From Alloascoidea africana (taxonomy: Eukaryota > Ascomycota > Alloascoideomycetes > Alloascoideales > Alloascoideaceae), in contig JAKTTT010000060.1 of the NCBI GenBank assembly GCA_030581615.1, forward strand, positions 62,001 through 126,000: a stretch of DNA of 64,000 nt, given 5' to 3'. Under the pieces are notes generated by a model, which was given only the letters and a program-made list of their open reading frames with translations, was not told where the DNA came from and made no database searches. Each line of letters begins with the position of its first letter. Position 1 is the stretch's first letter. The position numbers and the translations under genes are program-made. Shown one piece after another: positions 1 through 10,441 of the stretch.

Positions 1-75
1 TCTTCTACTGATGCCAACTTTTTCAAATTATAATGACCAGATTGATGGTTATTCTGCAATATACGATATAGCAAA

Positions 76-1300
76 TCAACTTTTTAACAATGGATCAAAA
101 ATATAATCCTCCAAATTCGGCGCAGATACACGAAACTCGTTTGAGACACGGTTTGGACTGCAACAATTCAGCAAATTAGACAGCATAACGAGGACAAGGT
201 AACTTTTATCAGTTGAGTTTTTTCGATAGTATTCCATCTCTCTCCAATTAGCGTTGATGAAATCAAATAAATGCTCCACAGAAACCCTAACAGTTTTCAA
301 GGAATCATTGACCTCTATCAGATCTGGGGTATCTGGCCTTTGAGGAAAAGGCGAAGCAAACACATCGGAATTTTCATATCCAGAATTGCCATAAATGATG
401 TACTGCGTATCATGGACATTAAATTTTTGCCGTACTTTTCCCTCGATCTCACTAGATAAACACAAACTTTGGTCATGTCTTGGTCCCTCGGTAGGGCCAA
501 AGCAGTCTAAGATTATTCAGCTAGGCATTACCAAAGCTTATATTTTCAGCACTCAATGACGCTGGGAGTATCTGTCAGAAACAAATCTTTAAGAAAATCG
601 GAAAGCAATAACTTGCCTTATGACCCGTGATGAGAGTTCTGATCCTCGGGTCACACTCTATGTGACGCATTGATCTATCAATGAATCCAACAACAATGGG
701 TACTAGGCCATCATTGTGTGCAATTGACCGTTCATAAGTCCTGAGCATGGGTGGGGTGTATAGATTTGGATGGGACTCTAACTTCAGTAGAAGCTTGTAG
801 TGATCATAGATGTAATTCAACGTTGCTGAATAGATATGGCTCATAGCAGAGTGACTACGCCCAAATAAACCCATGCTATCGAGCCACCTGACTGAAGCGC
901 GCAATCTCCTCTTACTGGCGGTTAATGAAAGAGAAGGAACTTTTTCTGAAGAGCAAATGCTTTACTGCAAAAGTATACATAGTGCCTCGACTGCATCGAC
1001 CTTGTACACGAAGCGAGGCCTAGTAATATCATCAGGAATATTGAGTGAACGAGCCAACTCTTTAATATTTTCTTTATCAATACAAAAATTTCTCCTGGTA
1101 GTCGCATCATCCATTTGGCCCAGGTTGAAAGCAACATCTGGAACGATTGGATTGGTATCTATAGGTCTGCTAGAACATATTTCCATATTAATTATCAAGC
1201 ATACCATTAAATACACGGAAAGTATAATAAGCTCTTCGATCTGGATAATTGTCACTGCTATTTCTTCGTTGTCGTCTTCATCTTCATCTTCCGTCTTCAT
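76..1300 (-). pseudogene. PIF/Harbinger-type DDE transposase relic (DNA transposon)
   Basis: The minus strand encodes a Harbinger-family transposase, which normally cuts and pastes its own element. The first coding segment (1300-966) ends EALCILL, the family's start of the transposase core. A 51-bp GT-AG intron (965-915) joins it to HKRRLRASVRW and then FGRSHSAMSHIY. The catalytic triad context is visible: GFID (first Asp, about 700), FGPTEGPRHD (second Asp, about 480-500) and VRVSVEHLFDFI (Glu, about 260-290). A second likely intron, 616-562, has an AAG|GCAAGT donor (GC-AG type) and CCCAG acceptor and restores the family spacing after GHK. Between 561 and 466 three in-frame stops interrupt the otherwise good match (VLKI, ALVMPS, IILDCFGP), so the gene is dead but not old enough to be scrambled. 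The Myb-like partner ORF, terminal inverted repeats and target duplication were not found; the element may run off the left edge. Confidence 0.8.
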
Positions 1301-3124
1301 CCTCTTCTTCCTTATTTTCTAGGTCAACAGTATTCGTGTATTCCTCTCTCTGTGCCTGCCATATTTAAGGTTTAGGGTTTTGGTGTGAGGTTTATAACTG
1401 CTAAGGTTCGAAGGATAAAGACAGAAATAAGGGCAAAGGTTGTAGATCTACGCATGCTCTTTGCAAAACGTTCGCAAAACTCCCCAGTTTAGTTTGTATG
1501 CCGAATCTCATCGCGCAAGCGAAGTTTTGTTGCGTTTATGCCAGTTTCTTAAAAAAGTATACAAAAGTGTTGCACATGTGCAAAAAAGGACCTAGTCACA
1601 AAATGCCTTCTTTATGCCCAATTGTTTTTTGGACAACACCAGTTCAATTTTATAGCCACACATCCACTGTGTTTGGTTAAAAAAGTCGGTGTCCTTATTT
1701 AAAGGATAGTCAAAATTTGTATTATTGTTGGATGCTCAAATAGATATTTGGTCAGTGTCACGGGGAATGGAACGTTGGCCGGCTCAAGGAACGTTGAAAC
1801 TCCGGAGATTTTTCATGTTGTCGCGAGATCCGATCTTTTTATCCATCGATAAAAGTCTGACACACTTAAGATTGCACCTAGATTTTTCTTTGAACTGACT
1901 CCAGCGTTTGGGGATTCTGAGAAAACTGCTCTAAGGTTTTTGATCTCTTTTTGCCTTAAATAACACTAGCACATTGATGAAACTGGAAAAGGAAAAGTTT
2001 ATGAGATGATGCATGCTTTAGTTAGAGTGGAGAGATAGAGGAGATGTCCCATCTTGGTCGCACACGTTTCACGTTTCGCTTTGCTCGACAAAAAAAATCT
2101 TCAAGTTATAGTTCACAAGAGGTGAATTTCTTGAATACTATTACTGACGATTTTCAGGAGCATTTTCAGAAGATGGAAGAGGGAAGACCACAGACAGAAT
2201 AAATGTCTCTTCAATGAAGCATGAAGTCAAGTGATGTTAGATGTTTATAACCTGGTTGACAAGCTCCAGTTGGAACAGAGAAGCTGTCACCTGGATGATT
2301 TGAATAGAACTATTTCAAGACTAAACTGTTGCTTGGGTCTAGGATAATGATCGTGAAGATCGAGGGCTTGGATCACAATGAGTCATTGATACACAAGAAA
2401 TTAGCCTTCAAGCTTTTTATAGGTAGATTTCTCACAATGAGATTCAAGCGAGATTGAAGAGAAGTTTTTCAATGGTCTTTTCTTCTTATTCTCATATATC
2501 CGGTGTAGATTTATCTGTCCAGTTATGAATCATATATAGGCTGTATTTAAGTATGATAGTAATTAGTAATAAGTTTAAAGTTTTCAAGATTTAAATTTCA
2601 TTCACATTAATTGAATACAAAAAATGATTCGAACTTATACGAAGATGAGCAAGTTGATAGTTCACTCATAAATCTAATGACTCACTATCTCACTTTCTAA
2701 AACCAAGAGAGAGAAAGAACATGTCAATGTGCATGATGCTATAGACTACCATGATCGAGAGAAGTGAGCCTTTTCGTTTGAAGTCTCGCGACTTTCAATC
2801 CTCAGTGTCCAATATCAATCGTGTATAATATTAGTAGACAAACAAAGAATTCAATAATTCAACTCTTGGAAATGGAAAATAAAAATTCTCAAGCATTTGG
2901 CCTATTAATGTCAATGTGGAAATTAATTGTACCATTTGCCCAATTCCACAAATATTACTAACAAGAAACGCGCCCCTAGGGTGTAATGTATGATTATGAG
3001 TCGAAGAAAGTTTAGAGATGAGCGAGCTTATATAAACCAGCATCCTCTTGATCTGGGTTTACGCAAAAAATAATCTGAATAAATCTGAAAATCAATTCAA
3101 TACCAGACTGGTCTTATAAAAAAA
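1301..3124. other. Gene-poor region between transposase relic and small membrane protein gene
   Basis: No ORF here has family resemblance or convincing length; the longest are 60-70 codons. The stretch is AT-rich with no obvious long direct repeats. It may include the 5' part of the Harbinger element and its flank, but I could not locate terminal repeats. The last 100 bp act as the promoter of the gene starting at 3125. Confidence 0.5.
3029..3036 (+). promoter_or_regulatory. TATA box of the small membrane protein gene
   Basis: TATATAAA lies 89 bp upstream of the ATG at 3125, a normal distance for a yeast TATA element. Confidence 0.45.
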
Positions 3125-3688
3125 ATGGTCCTAGAAAGCTCTGATCAAAGTAGTACTCAAGGTAGTAATGGGGGATCTAGTAAGTATCACATTTTACACG
3201 ACTCATCTGCTACCAGATCCACTGACACTTTTATCAGCAACAACTCAAGAACCATCATCATCACCATCATCATCATCACATGCACAGAATGAATGGAACA
3301 ATTGGTAAGATTTGTTCAGTTCCCACTCAAGAAGATACTTTACTAATGCTTGTCTATGTGTAGGGGAAGATGGTTGGTACTAGCGTTCATGATCCTTCTA
3401 ATTCTTAGTCTTCTAGCAGTACTTCTAGACAGACTGTGGAAAAGTCATCGCAATGCAACATTACAGAAGACACAGGATATAGAGAGTTCACCGAATTATC
3501 TTGGTGTTGTTTATTACAAGGGGGAGGAAACCGATTCACAAAGATCAAACGAATCTGTGGTTCAACAGGGAGCTTTAAATGAGTCACATAGACCCCCACC
3601 GGATAATGGTTACGCGAATAAACTAGAAAATTCTAGTCCGTATATTCGTGGGCTTCCTAAGGCTGAATATTTGGCTTGGAAGAATTGA
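3125..3688 (+). CDS. Small single-pass membrane protein, distantly RCR-like, three exons
   Basis: Three exons (3125-3179, 3238-3304, 3364-3688) give a 148-residue protein. Intron 1 has GTAAGT and TATCAG; intron 2 has GTAAGA, a TACTAAT branch and TGTAG. Both keep the frame exactly. The N-terminus is Ser/Thr/Gln-rich and lacks a signal peptide. Residues about 37-42 read NEWNNWGRW, followed by one hydrophobic segment of about 20 residues (LVLAFMILLILSLLAVLL) and then basic residues, which suggests a type III single-pass topology. The tail is polar with PNYLGVVYY and RPPPDNGY. The Trp/Arg border before one membrane helix recalls fungal RCR1/RCR2 (Congo-red resistance, endosome-vacuole sorting), but the characteristic downstream RCR motifs are not clear, so I do not assign the family firmly. 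It stands alone upstream of SEC24 on the same strand. Confidence 0.65.
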
Positions 3689-4725
3689 AAGGAGTTTTTT
3701 AATATATCGCTATGTACGCTTTTTTGATTTTTCTCGCTTGTGATGCAAACATTTTATTAGCTCAATAACCAGACAATTAGACGTCCCTCTTAACTGCCAT
3801 TGAGTTAATGTTTTCTATAGTCAGGAAAAAGTAGCTCTACCTGCGTTGCGATTCGTGGTTGCGAATCTCTCATGGTTTCGCTCTGACTGAGGGTGGAAGC
3901 GCGTATGACGTTGACTGAGCTGGAGAAGGTTGCCGAATTAAGTTACATCAGAAAGCTTAATCCCAGCTCTTTCCAAAAACAATGACGAAGGTTATTGAGC
4001 TCTCAAATCAACAGACCGGCAAAAGATTGTAAACCATTCCATTCCATTTCAGCCTCACTTCAGAATACAATAGGGTGATAAAATTTTCGTAAATGCAATA
4101 ATAAGGGTATGCAATCATGATTTTACTACACTAAGGAATATAATTTACAATAAAGAAAGTTGAAAAACCTCCCACGAGTGCTCCTATCTTGACAGGAATA
4201 GATATAGATTTTTGTCCATGGAATTATGGCCTTCGCTTACTGTTTTCCAAGGAGAGAAAATCCTGTGTCGGCTCAACAAAAAGCAATTGACTAGCAGTTT
4301 TTCAGATAGTAAACAGTTTTGGACAGCAGAATATATCATGACCGCCGTTTTCTGCACATGACAAAAGCTCCTATTCATCCACAGACGAAACTGTTTCTCA
4401 ATTGATCCGGGGACTTTTTCCGTAATTTAGTGACATCTGGGGCAGAATTAGTCAGGCTTTTGGCCAGGCTTTTGGCCAGGGTCTTCACTAGCACGACACT
4501 GAACACGCCCCTTTCCTGCCAGCTGGCCCCCAGTGCACTTTTCTTTAAGCTCAGAGTTTCCCCCCAAGCTGGAGAAACAGGGGCCTGTTCTGTTTCTCTT
4601 CTCAACTCCCACAGCTGGAAATCCACGTGACCGCGTGAACCCGTACACCCCTTCTGCCACCTGGCTTTTTTCAGGTCTTTTAGCAGAAGTGATCCTTCAA
4701 GCAATACAACCAACTATTCTGGCAA
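3689..4725. other. Intergenic region and SEC24 leader
   Basis: No gene is supported here. A 12-bp unit is tandemly duplicated at about 4453-4480 (CAGGCTTTTGGC). The last 300 bp are more GC-rich and probably contain the SEC24 promoter and 5' leader. Short overlapping ORFs on both strands have no recognisable content. Confidence 0.5.
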
Positions 4726-7700
4726 ATGGCGTACCAACCTCCAGTAAATGTCAACCAGTTGACAAATGGTATAGGTGCCATGTCTATTGGTGGCGGACCG
4801 GCGACCCCGGGCGCCAGCGGACAGCCGCCTACTGGCCACAGTAACGCTGATGGCCTGCCTCAGATCCAGCTTCAACAGGAGGCAGCTCAACCACAACAAG
4901 TCCAGAGCCATGTGCATAAGGGCCGGGGCAAACGGAGACCCCAGAGAGCTTTCCACCAACAGAAAGAGCTTGGGGAGAGCTCTCCGCAGTTTTATGGAAT
5001 GACTGCCAATGCCAGCTCGCTAGGGCTAACGGGCTACAACTCGCCAGGGACCATCCACCAGCAGCAGGTCACAGTCCAAGGGGGATTGGCAGGGAACCAG
5101 CTACTAACACCAGCCCTTGGCTCTGCCCAACCTAGATTTTCACCTCTGTCTGCTGCTACACCTGGGCCCCAATCGGCCTACGGACAAGGCCTTTATGGAA
5201 ACAACGCAAAGTCTACTCCCAACCTGCTTGATCATAACTACCAAGACTATCGTTCTCCTGTAGCTGGTTATGGCGGACCACCAGCGGTTGAAGCGCATGA
5301 AACAAAGACTTATGTCCCGGAGCCAGGGACTGGACAACAGGTCGATCCAGATGCCGCCTTTTCTGTTGCACAAATCCGCAATGAGGGCCAAAAATATGGA
5401 CTAGAGAATCAGTTTTTGTCAATGCAAAACACGGTGCCTCCAGTATCCACCACAAGATACATTGCAGTTGATCAGAGCAATTCAAGCCCGAAGTTTGCGA
5501 GACTCTCGATGTACAATATACCCATCTCTGAACAGCTCAGAACCTTGACAGGCATTCCCTTGGGATTGATCATTCGACCCTTTGCGCCTTTAGAGCCTGG
5601 CGAAACACCCATTCCGACCGCCGATTTTTCTACCTCTGAGCCTCCTAGATGTCGAAGATGTAGAGCATATGTCAATGCGTTTACTATTTGGGCACAAGGT
5701 GGAAGCAAGTTCGTTTGCAATTTATGCCGGTTTCCCAATAGCGTTCCAGACTATTATTACTCCCCAACGGATGCCAAGGGCACGCGCTTAGATATAGATT
5801 CAAGGCCTGAGCTATGCCTTGGAACTGTCGATTTTGAAGTCCCTGAGGGTTACCACCACGAGAACCGTAAACCTGAGGCTATCAGACATTTATTTTTAAT
5901 TGACGTCAGCACGGAGGCAGTGAAGCATGGGTTACACACATTGGCGACCGAAGCAATTCGTTCGACTCTGTATGGTAATCAAAATGAAGATGAGTCTAAG
6001 GGCACCAACTTAGCGCCTGGATCGAAAATCGCTATTGTGACGTACAACCAAAGTGTGCAGTTTTACAACTTAAACCCGAGCTTGGAGCAAACACAGGTCA
6101 TTGTTATGAGCGATTTAGAAGACACATTTGTGCCTCTTAGCGTTGATGGTCTGTTTGTTGATCCTATCGAGTCAAATGCTGTAATTCTAGATGCCCTCAA
6201 CAAGATCGATGAAATGTTTGGTGATGCTGGACATGCCCCAACCGAGCCAGCCTATGGCGCTGCTCTTGAAGCCGCGATGAAGGCCTTTGAAGGTAAAGGA
6301 GGCAAAATATCTGCCTTACTTGGGTCATTACCCTCTTTTGGTCCAGGGAACTTGGCACATTACGTATCGAATATTACTCCCATTGGTGCCGGAAATACCT
6401 CTTCTAGCAAAGAGCGAGAGAAGAAAGAGCTTGTTGCCGACGACCCCTTCTTTTTAAAATTATCCGAGGATATGGTTTCTGCCAACGTTGGCGTGGATTT
6501 ATTTACCTTTTCAAGCAGGTTTATTGGCTTGACAAATGCATCATTGCCTTGTAGGCGCACGGGAGGCCAAGTTTACTATTACAGTAATTTTATTGTTGAC
6601 AGAGATGGTCGTAAGTTTGTCTCTGATTTGAAACATGCGACATTAAGGGAGACAGGTTACCAGGCACAGTTGAAGGTCAGATGCACAACGGGGCTGCAGA
6701 TTTCACGATACTACGGAAACTTTCACAAGTCAGACAGTTTTGAAGACCCGGTTTTGCCTATTATCGATAGCGACAAGTCTATCGGGGTGCTTTTCAACTA
6801 TGATGACAAGCTGGAACCGAAAAATGACGTTCATTTCCAGGCTGCCCTTTTGTATACATCCGCAACTGGCAAACGCAAAGTGCGGCTGATAAATTCAGTT
6901 GCCAGTGTGACCAAAAACATTAGGGATGTGTTTAACTTTGTTGACAATGATGCAGTATTTGGAATCATGGCTAGAAATTGCATCGAGGCTATTGGGAAAG
7001 ATAGTCTACAAGAGATTCGAGGGCTACTAAATGAAAAACTAGTCTCAATCTACTCATCATACCGGTTCTTAGTGTCAGGAGACAATGCTCCGCCCACACA
7101 ACTTGTTGTGCCAGAATCGTTAAGAGCACTAATGATTTACATCTTGTCATTCCAGAAGTCCAAGGCTCTAAAAAGCGCAGCGGTCACGCCCGATGCAAGA
7201 GTTGACTCGATTGTGAATCTGAATTCCATGTCTTGGGACAAGCTCAGTTTCTATTTTTACCCCCTTGTTATTCCTTTGCATAACCTACAACCTGAGGAGG
7301 CTGTATATAATGATAAGAACCAGTTTATTGTTCCAGATTCTATTCGATCATCAAGCACAAAGATTGAGAATGGCGGCGCTTATTTAGCATACAATGGAAT
7401 CCAACTGATTCTGTATCTGCATGCCAACGTTTCGCCTTATTTAATACAAGATTTGTTTGGCGAGTCATTCAACAGTTTGGCTTCATTGGATGCTTACACA
7501 AATGAACTGCCTGAGTTGGAAACGGATATCTCAGTTAAGACCAGGAACATTATTAACTACTTGGCGGAAGAATCTGGCTATGATTTCTTGTCTCTTCAGT
7601 TGGCAAGATCAGGGTTAGATGGTGCGGAACATGAACTTAGGTCTTGGCTTGTTGAGGATCGAACCAGTGACACGATGAGTTATATGGATTATTTGGTTCA

Positions 7701-7818
7701 TATTCACAAGCATGTGAGGAATGATCTGGATAAAGGTCGTGCTAAAAGGAGAGAATTGGAGAAGGTTCAGTTACAACTGGATTCGAATAAGTTAGGATTG
7801 ATGGGGATTTTCAAATAA
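4726..7818 (+). CDS. SEC24: COPII coat cargo-binding subunit Sec24
   Basis: An uninterrupted 1030-residue ORF with the complete Sec24 architecture. The N-terminal ~250 residues are Gln/Pro/Gly-rich and disordered. A four-cysteine zinc finger follows (PPRCRRCRAYVNAF at about 307, then FVCNLCRFPN). The trunk (vWA-like) domain contains FLIDVSTEAVKHG near 395, followed by the beta-barrel (GYQAQLKVRCTTGLQISRYYGNF), helical and gelsolin-like domains, ending KLGLMGIFK. Sec24 pairs with Sec23 to form the inner COPII coat on ER exit sites and binds cargo export signals. The yeast protein is 926 residues, so this one has a longer N-terminal tail. The first ATG is used because it directly precedes a typical Sec24 N-terminus and no upstream exon is apparent. 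The family also includes SFB2/SFB3; overall similarity fits Sec24 best. Confidence 0.95.
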   Translation: MAYQPPVNVNQLTNGIGAMSIGGGPATPGASGQPPTGHSNADGLPQIQLQQEAAQPQQVQSHVHKGRGKRRPQRAFHQQKELGESSPQFYGMTANASSLGLTGYNSPGTIHQQQVTVQGGLAGNQLLTPALGSAQPRFSPLSAATPGPQSAYGQGLYGNNAKSTPNLLDHNYQDYRSPVAGYGGPPAVEAHETKTYVPEPGTGQQVDPDAAFSVAQIRNEGQKYGLENQFLSMQNTVPPVSTTRYIAVDQSNSSPKFARLSMYNIPISEQLRTLTGIPLGLIIRPFAPLEPGETPIPTADFSTSEPPRCRRCRAYVNAFTIWAQGGSKFVCNLCRFPNSVPDYYYSPTDAKGTRLDIDSRPELCLGTVDFEVPEGYHHENRKPEAIRHLFLIDVSTEAVKHGLHTLATEAIRSTLYGNQNEDESKGTNLAPGSKIAIVTYNQSVQFYNLNPSLEQTQVIVMSDLEDTFVPLSVDGLFVDPIESNAVILDALNKIDEMFGDAGHAPTEPAYGAALEAAMKAFEGKGGKISALLGSLPSFGPGNLAHYVSNITPIGAGNTSSSKEREKKELVADDPFFLKLSEDMVSANVGVDLFTFSSRFIGLTNASLPCRRTGGQVYYYSNFIVDRDGRKFVSDLKHATLRETGYQAQLKVRCTTGLQISRYYGNFHKSDSFEDPVLPIIDSDKSIGVLFNYDDKLEPKNDVHFQAALLYTSATGKRKVRLINSVASVTKNIRDVFNFVDNDAVFGIMARNCIEAIGKDSLQEIRGLLNEKLVSIYSSYRFLVSGDNAPPTQLVVPESLRALMIYILSFQKSKALKSAAVTPDARVDSIVNLNSMSWDKLSFYFYPLVIPLHNLQPEEAVYNDKNQFIVPDSIRSSSTKIENGGAYLAYNGIQLILYLHANVSPYLIQDLFGESFNSLASLDAYTNELPELETDISVKTRNIINYLAEESGYDFLSLQLARSGLDGAEHELRSWLVEDRTSDTMSYMDYLVHIHKHVRNDLDKGRAKRRELEKVQLQLDSNKLGLMGIFK

Positions 7819-9117
7819 AGAGAAAATTCTGTGTCAATTAATGTTATTAACGCCGACTTTTTTTTTTTTATAAAATTCTATTTTTTTGATAGTTGAATCT
7901 AATGATATCAAAAGGGTAGCAGAAATTGCACTGAAACTGTGCAGGGCCCAAGAGGAAAAGCAAAATCAAATAGAAACATCGGAACAATAATGATTTAGTA
8001 AAAATTGAGTCGGCGGACTTGCCGTCTTTTCCCATGTTTCCGGATTTCCCTGGGTACTAAACTCTTCTGAGAGTGTTTGAGTGGACAGTTTCGAATGCGA
8101 GGAGGGAAATGCATTTTGTGCTTGCATAGGAGTGAGGTGCTGAATTGTATATCTATTGTAGATTCCAACCAGCGTTGTCTGCATTTGTGCATAGACTGGT
8201 AAAGATCCACTTGCAACTTCAAATTCATAGTCGTGAGTGGAGAGACCAGACTGGGAGGTTTGGACTGTCTATGAACGATTGTGAAAATGGTATTAACGGA
8301 TCAGCAGTTCAGAAAAAAAGGAAATTTCTAGTACTATATGACTGACCACGGAGAGACTTTTCGATAACTTTGTGTGACTCCATGTGAACAGGAAACACAC
8401 CAGAATGTATCCTGTGTAGATCAGTTTCGTATGGTTAAGGTAGGCGTTCAATTTTTTCTCAATTATCGTTCTACTTTGATCAAACCGGCTTTGAGATTCA
8501 TATCAGCATAGCAAGAGAGGAATGATGATTCTGAATGGCAACCCTCTTCTGTCTATGATCTATTCATCACACGGCCACATTCTGGCATTTACTAAGGTTT
8601 TTTTGATCACATTTGGTTGATCAGCTTCAATTTAAGAGCTGTCAAACCCTATACCCGAGCCGCCGCTTCGCACCGCTTTTGTGTGTTGATGCTCCGTGGT
8701 AAGAAACGTTTGCTACCTGCAAACAGCTGAACGCTGTTTTCAGACTGTATCCAAGATCATCACGACTGCTCGATTTTAATAGAAACTGCCGTTTCGGAAC
8801 CGAGAGTCTTGTCCACATGGCAGGTGCAGAAACGTGTCCCTCTTGCACATGCTTCCGAGAAATTCGCGTGGGCGATAAGCAAAAAGATGCCTACTGGGAA
8901 AACAAGGTTGTCGCCCAGCGCTGATTTAGATTTCAGCAGACAGAATCTGGAAATGGCCGAGCCTGAGAAAGCTCAAGCTCATCATATCAGCATGTGCTGG
9001 AACCGGCGTTGAGGTTTGCTACTACTGTACACAGAATCTTAATGCTGCCTTTTTTTTTTCGTTTTGTCCCATTGTCTTTCTCCTCCCTGTGTCTTCTCAT
9101 TCTGCTCTGCTCAAGCG
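7819..9117. other. Intergenic region, possible unresolved small spliced gene on the minus strand
   Basis: A T-run at 7858-7869 probably belongs to the SEC24 3' end. On the minus strand about 8290-7966 stays open in one frame and reads like protein (VGIYNRYTIQHLTP, then LSEEFSTQGNPETWEK), but I could not find a start or a phase-compatible upstream exon, so no CDS is called. The remainder shows nothing. The pyrimidine-rich stretch 9050-9117 looks like the leader of the next gene. Confidence 0.4.
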
Positions 9118-10164
9118 ATGCTTCTACAAACCGCCAGCTCCCTGATTCCAGAGGTTGCCAAAAGGAAAGTGCGATCGACAATCACGCACTTTGCGCCTGC
9201 TTACATTTCAGATAAGATTACGACTCTGTCTGATACTGGCGATGATTGTGCGATCACCACCCAGAGTTCTACTCTTGAGCAAGTACGAAAGCCTACTTTT
9301 GAAGACGGCAAACGACAGGACACCGGCTTCTTCACTCCATGTTCATCCCGGACCCTAAGTCCTTCTGATTCTCCTGCTACGTTCGTTAGTCCCCGATCAG
9401 ATTCAAACGCCTATGAGGAGAGTTTACGCCATGTGGTTACCAAGGACAGTGTTTTTGGCCCTCTAATGGAACCTATCGTTTTTGAACAAGATAACGGGTG
9501 CGACGCTAAGAGACAAGTACCAAGCGTGTTGGACAGGCAGTATGTTTCCCTTGGAGCAAGCGACGTTGAGATTGATATCACGAGGGCAAACCAAAGCATT
9601 CGGGTTTTGCAAGTGGCCTTGGAGATGACGGATACCGAGCTGGATTTTGTTCATCAAGTATATATCAAAGGAGTGTCTATTTTACTGTCATCAGTTCGAA
9701 ACGTGCCACAACAACAGGTGGATAAAATGATATCAGAATTGTCAAATGACAACCGTGATAAGCTTGTTCGGGCAGTTTTGAGTAACGATGAACTTCGGCA
9801 GTTAGTACAACAGTGGAAAGGCGATTATGAATCGACCAGTTCGAGATCGTCTGAGACAAATGATAATAATAACCAGCTCAGCAGTATAATCGAAGCTTTG
9901 ATCATTGTTTTAATCCGCTCTTTTTTCATCTCTTTGAAGATTGTAGCGCCATATCTACGCCAGGCAGCGAATATTTTAATGGAACAAGAACAAAAGTACA
10001 ACATTTCAAGCAAATTACTGAACAAGTCAATCTTGTTGTTTCGCCTCGCCACAAATAGCAAAGTTGGACAAATTGCTGCTTTCCAAAGTCAACTGATGAT
10101 AATTGCAGTTTTAAAAGGACTTTTGGAAGGAGTTTCTGCTCTTGGTGATGCAAGTGCTTTATAG
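9118..10164 (+). CDS. Unrecognised 348-residue protein with hydrophobic C-terminal helices
   Basis: The ATG at 9118 opens a 349-codon ORF after a pyrimidine-rich leader; the frame is open upstream but has no earlier ATG. The N-terminal third is polar (KRKVRSTITHFAP, many Ser/Thr). The middle (about 160-240) is predicted helical: IRVLQVALEMTDTELDF and PQQQVDKMISELSND. After an Asn/Ser-rich linker comes a hydrophobic stretch near 258-285 (IIEALIIVLIRSFFISLKIV), then an amphipathic helix and a second apolar stretch near 318-340. This suggests membrane association or a helical bundle. I do not recognise the family. It lies 277 bp upstream of another unrecognised membrane-like protein on the same strand; whether they are related is unknown. 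Confidence 0.6.
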   Translation: MLLQTASSLIPEVAKRKVRSTITHFAPAYISDKITTLSDTGDDCAITTQSSTLEQVRKPTFEDGKRQDTGFFTPCSSRTLSPSDSPATFVSPRSDSNAYEESLRHVVTKDSVFGPLMEPIVFEQDNGCDAKRQVPSVLDRQYVSLGASDVEIDITRANQSIRVLQVALEMTDTELDFVHQVYIKGVSILLSSVRNVPQQQVDKMISELSNDNRDKLVRAVLSNDELRQLVQQWKGDYESTSSRSSETNDNNNQLSSIIEALIIVLIRSFFISLKIVAPYLRQAANILMEQEQKYNISSKLLNKSILLFRLATNSKVGQIAAFQSQLMIIAVLKGLLEGVSALGDASAL

Positions 10165-10441
10165 CCCCCGGATTTTATTTTTTTGCACATCTTCATGGTC
10201 TTTATTATTTTTGGATTTTTCTTTTTGTCTGATTTGTTGGGTTTCTGTTTGTTTTTGGATTTAATACAGTAGTAGGCCTAATAGAGCTTAATTATTCTGA
10301 AATCTGGTGCATTTACACACAAAAAAAACGAAATGTCAAGACTAATGGGATGGGTTTCCGGAAGTTCTCCCCCAAACTTTCGTATTACCAGATCCATCCT
10401 CCATCCCCTTTGCATTTTAGGCAAACAGCACTTGTGAAGCA

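Noticed and set aside
1498-1680. 60-codon plus-strand ORF in the gene-poor region
   Set aside because: Short, with no homology cues and no upstream or downstream splice partners.
3237-3290. Poly-His-like run (CATCATCATCACC) before the small membrane protein
   Set aside because: After splicing, this stretch is read in another frame as Ser/Pro (PSSSPSSSS), so it is not a His-rich metal-binding segment.
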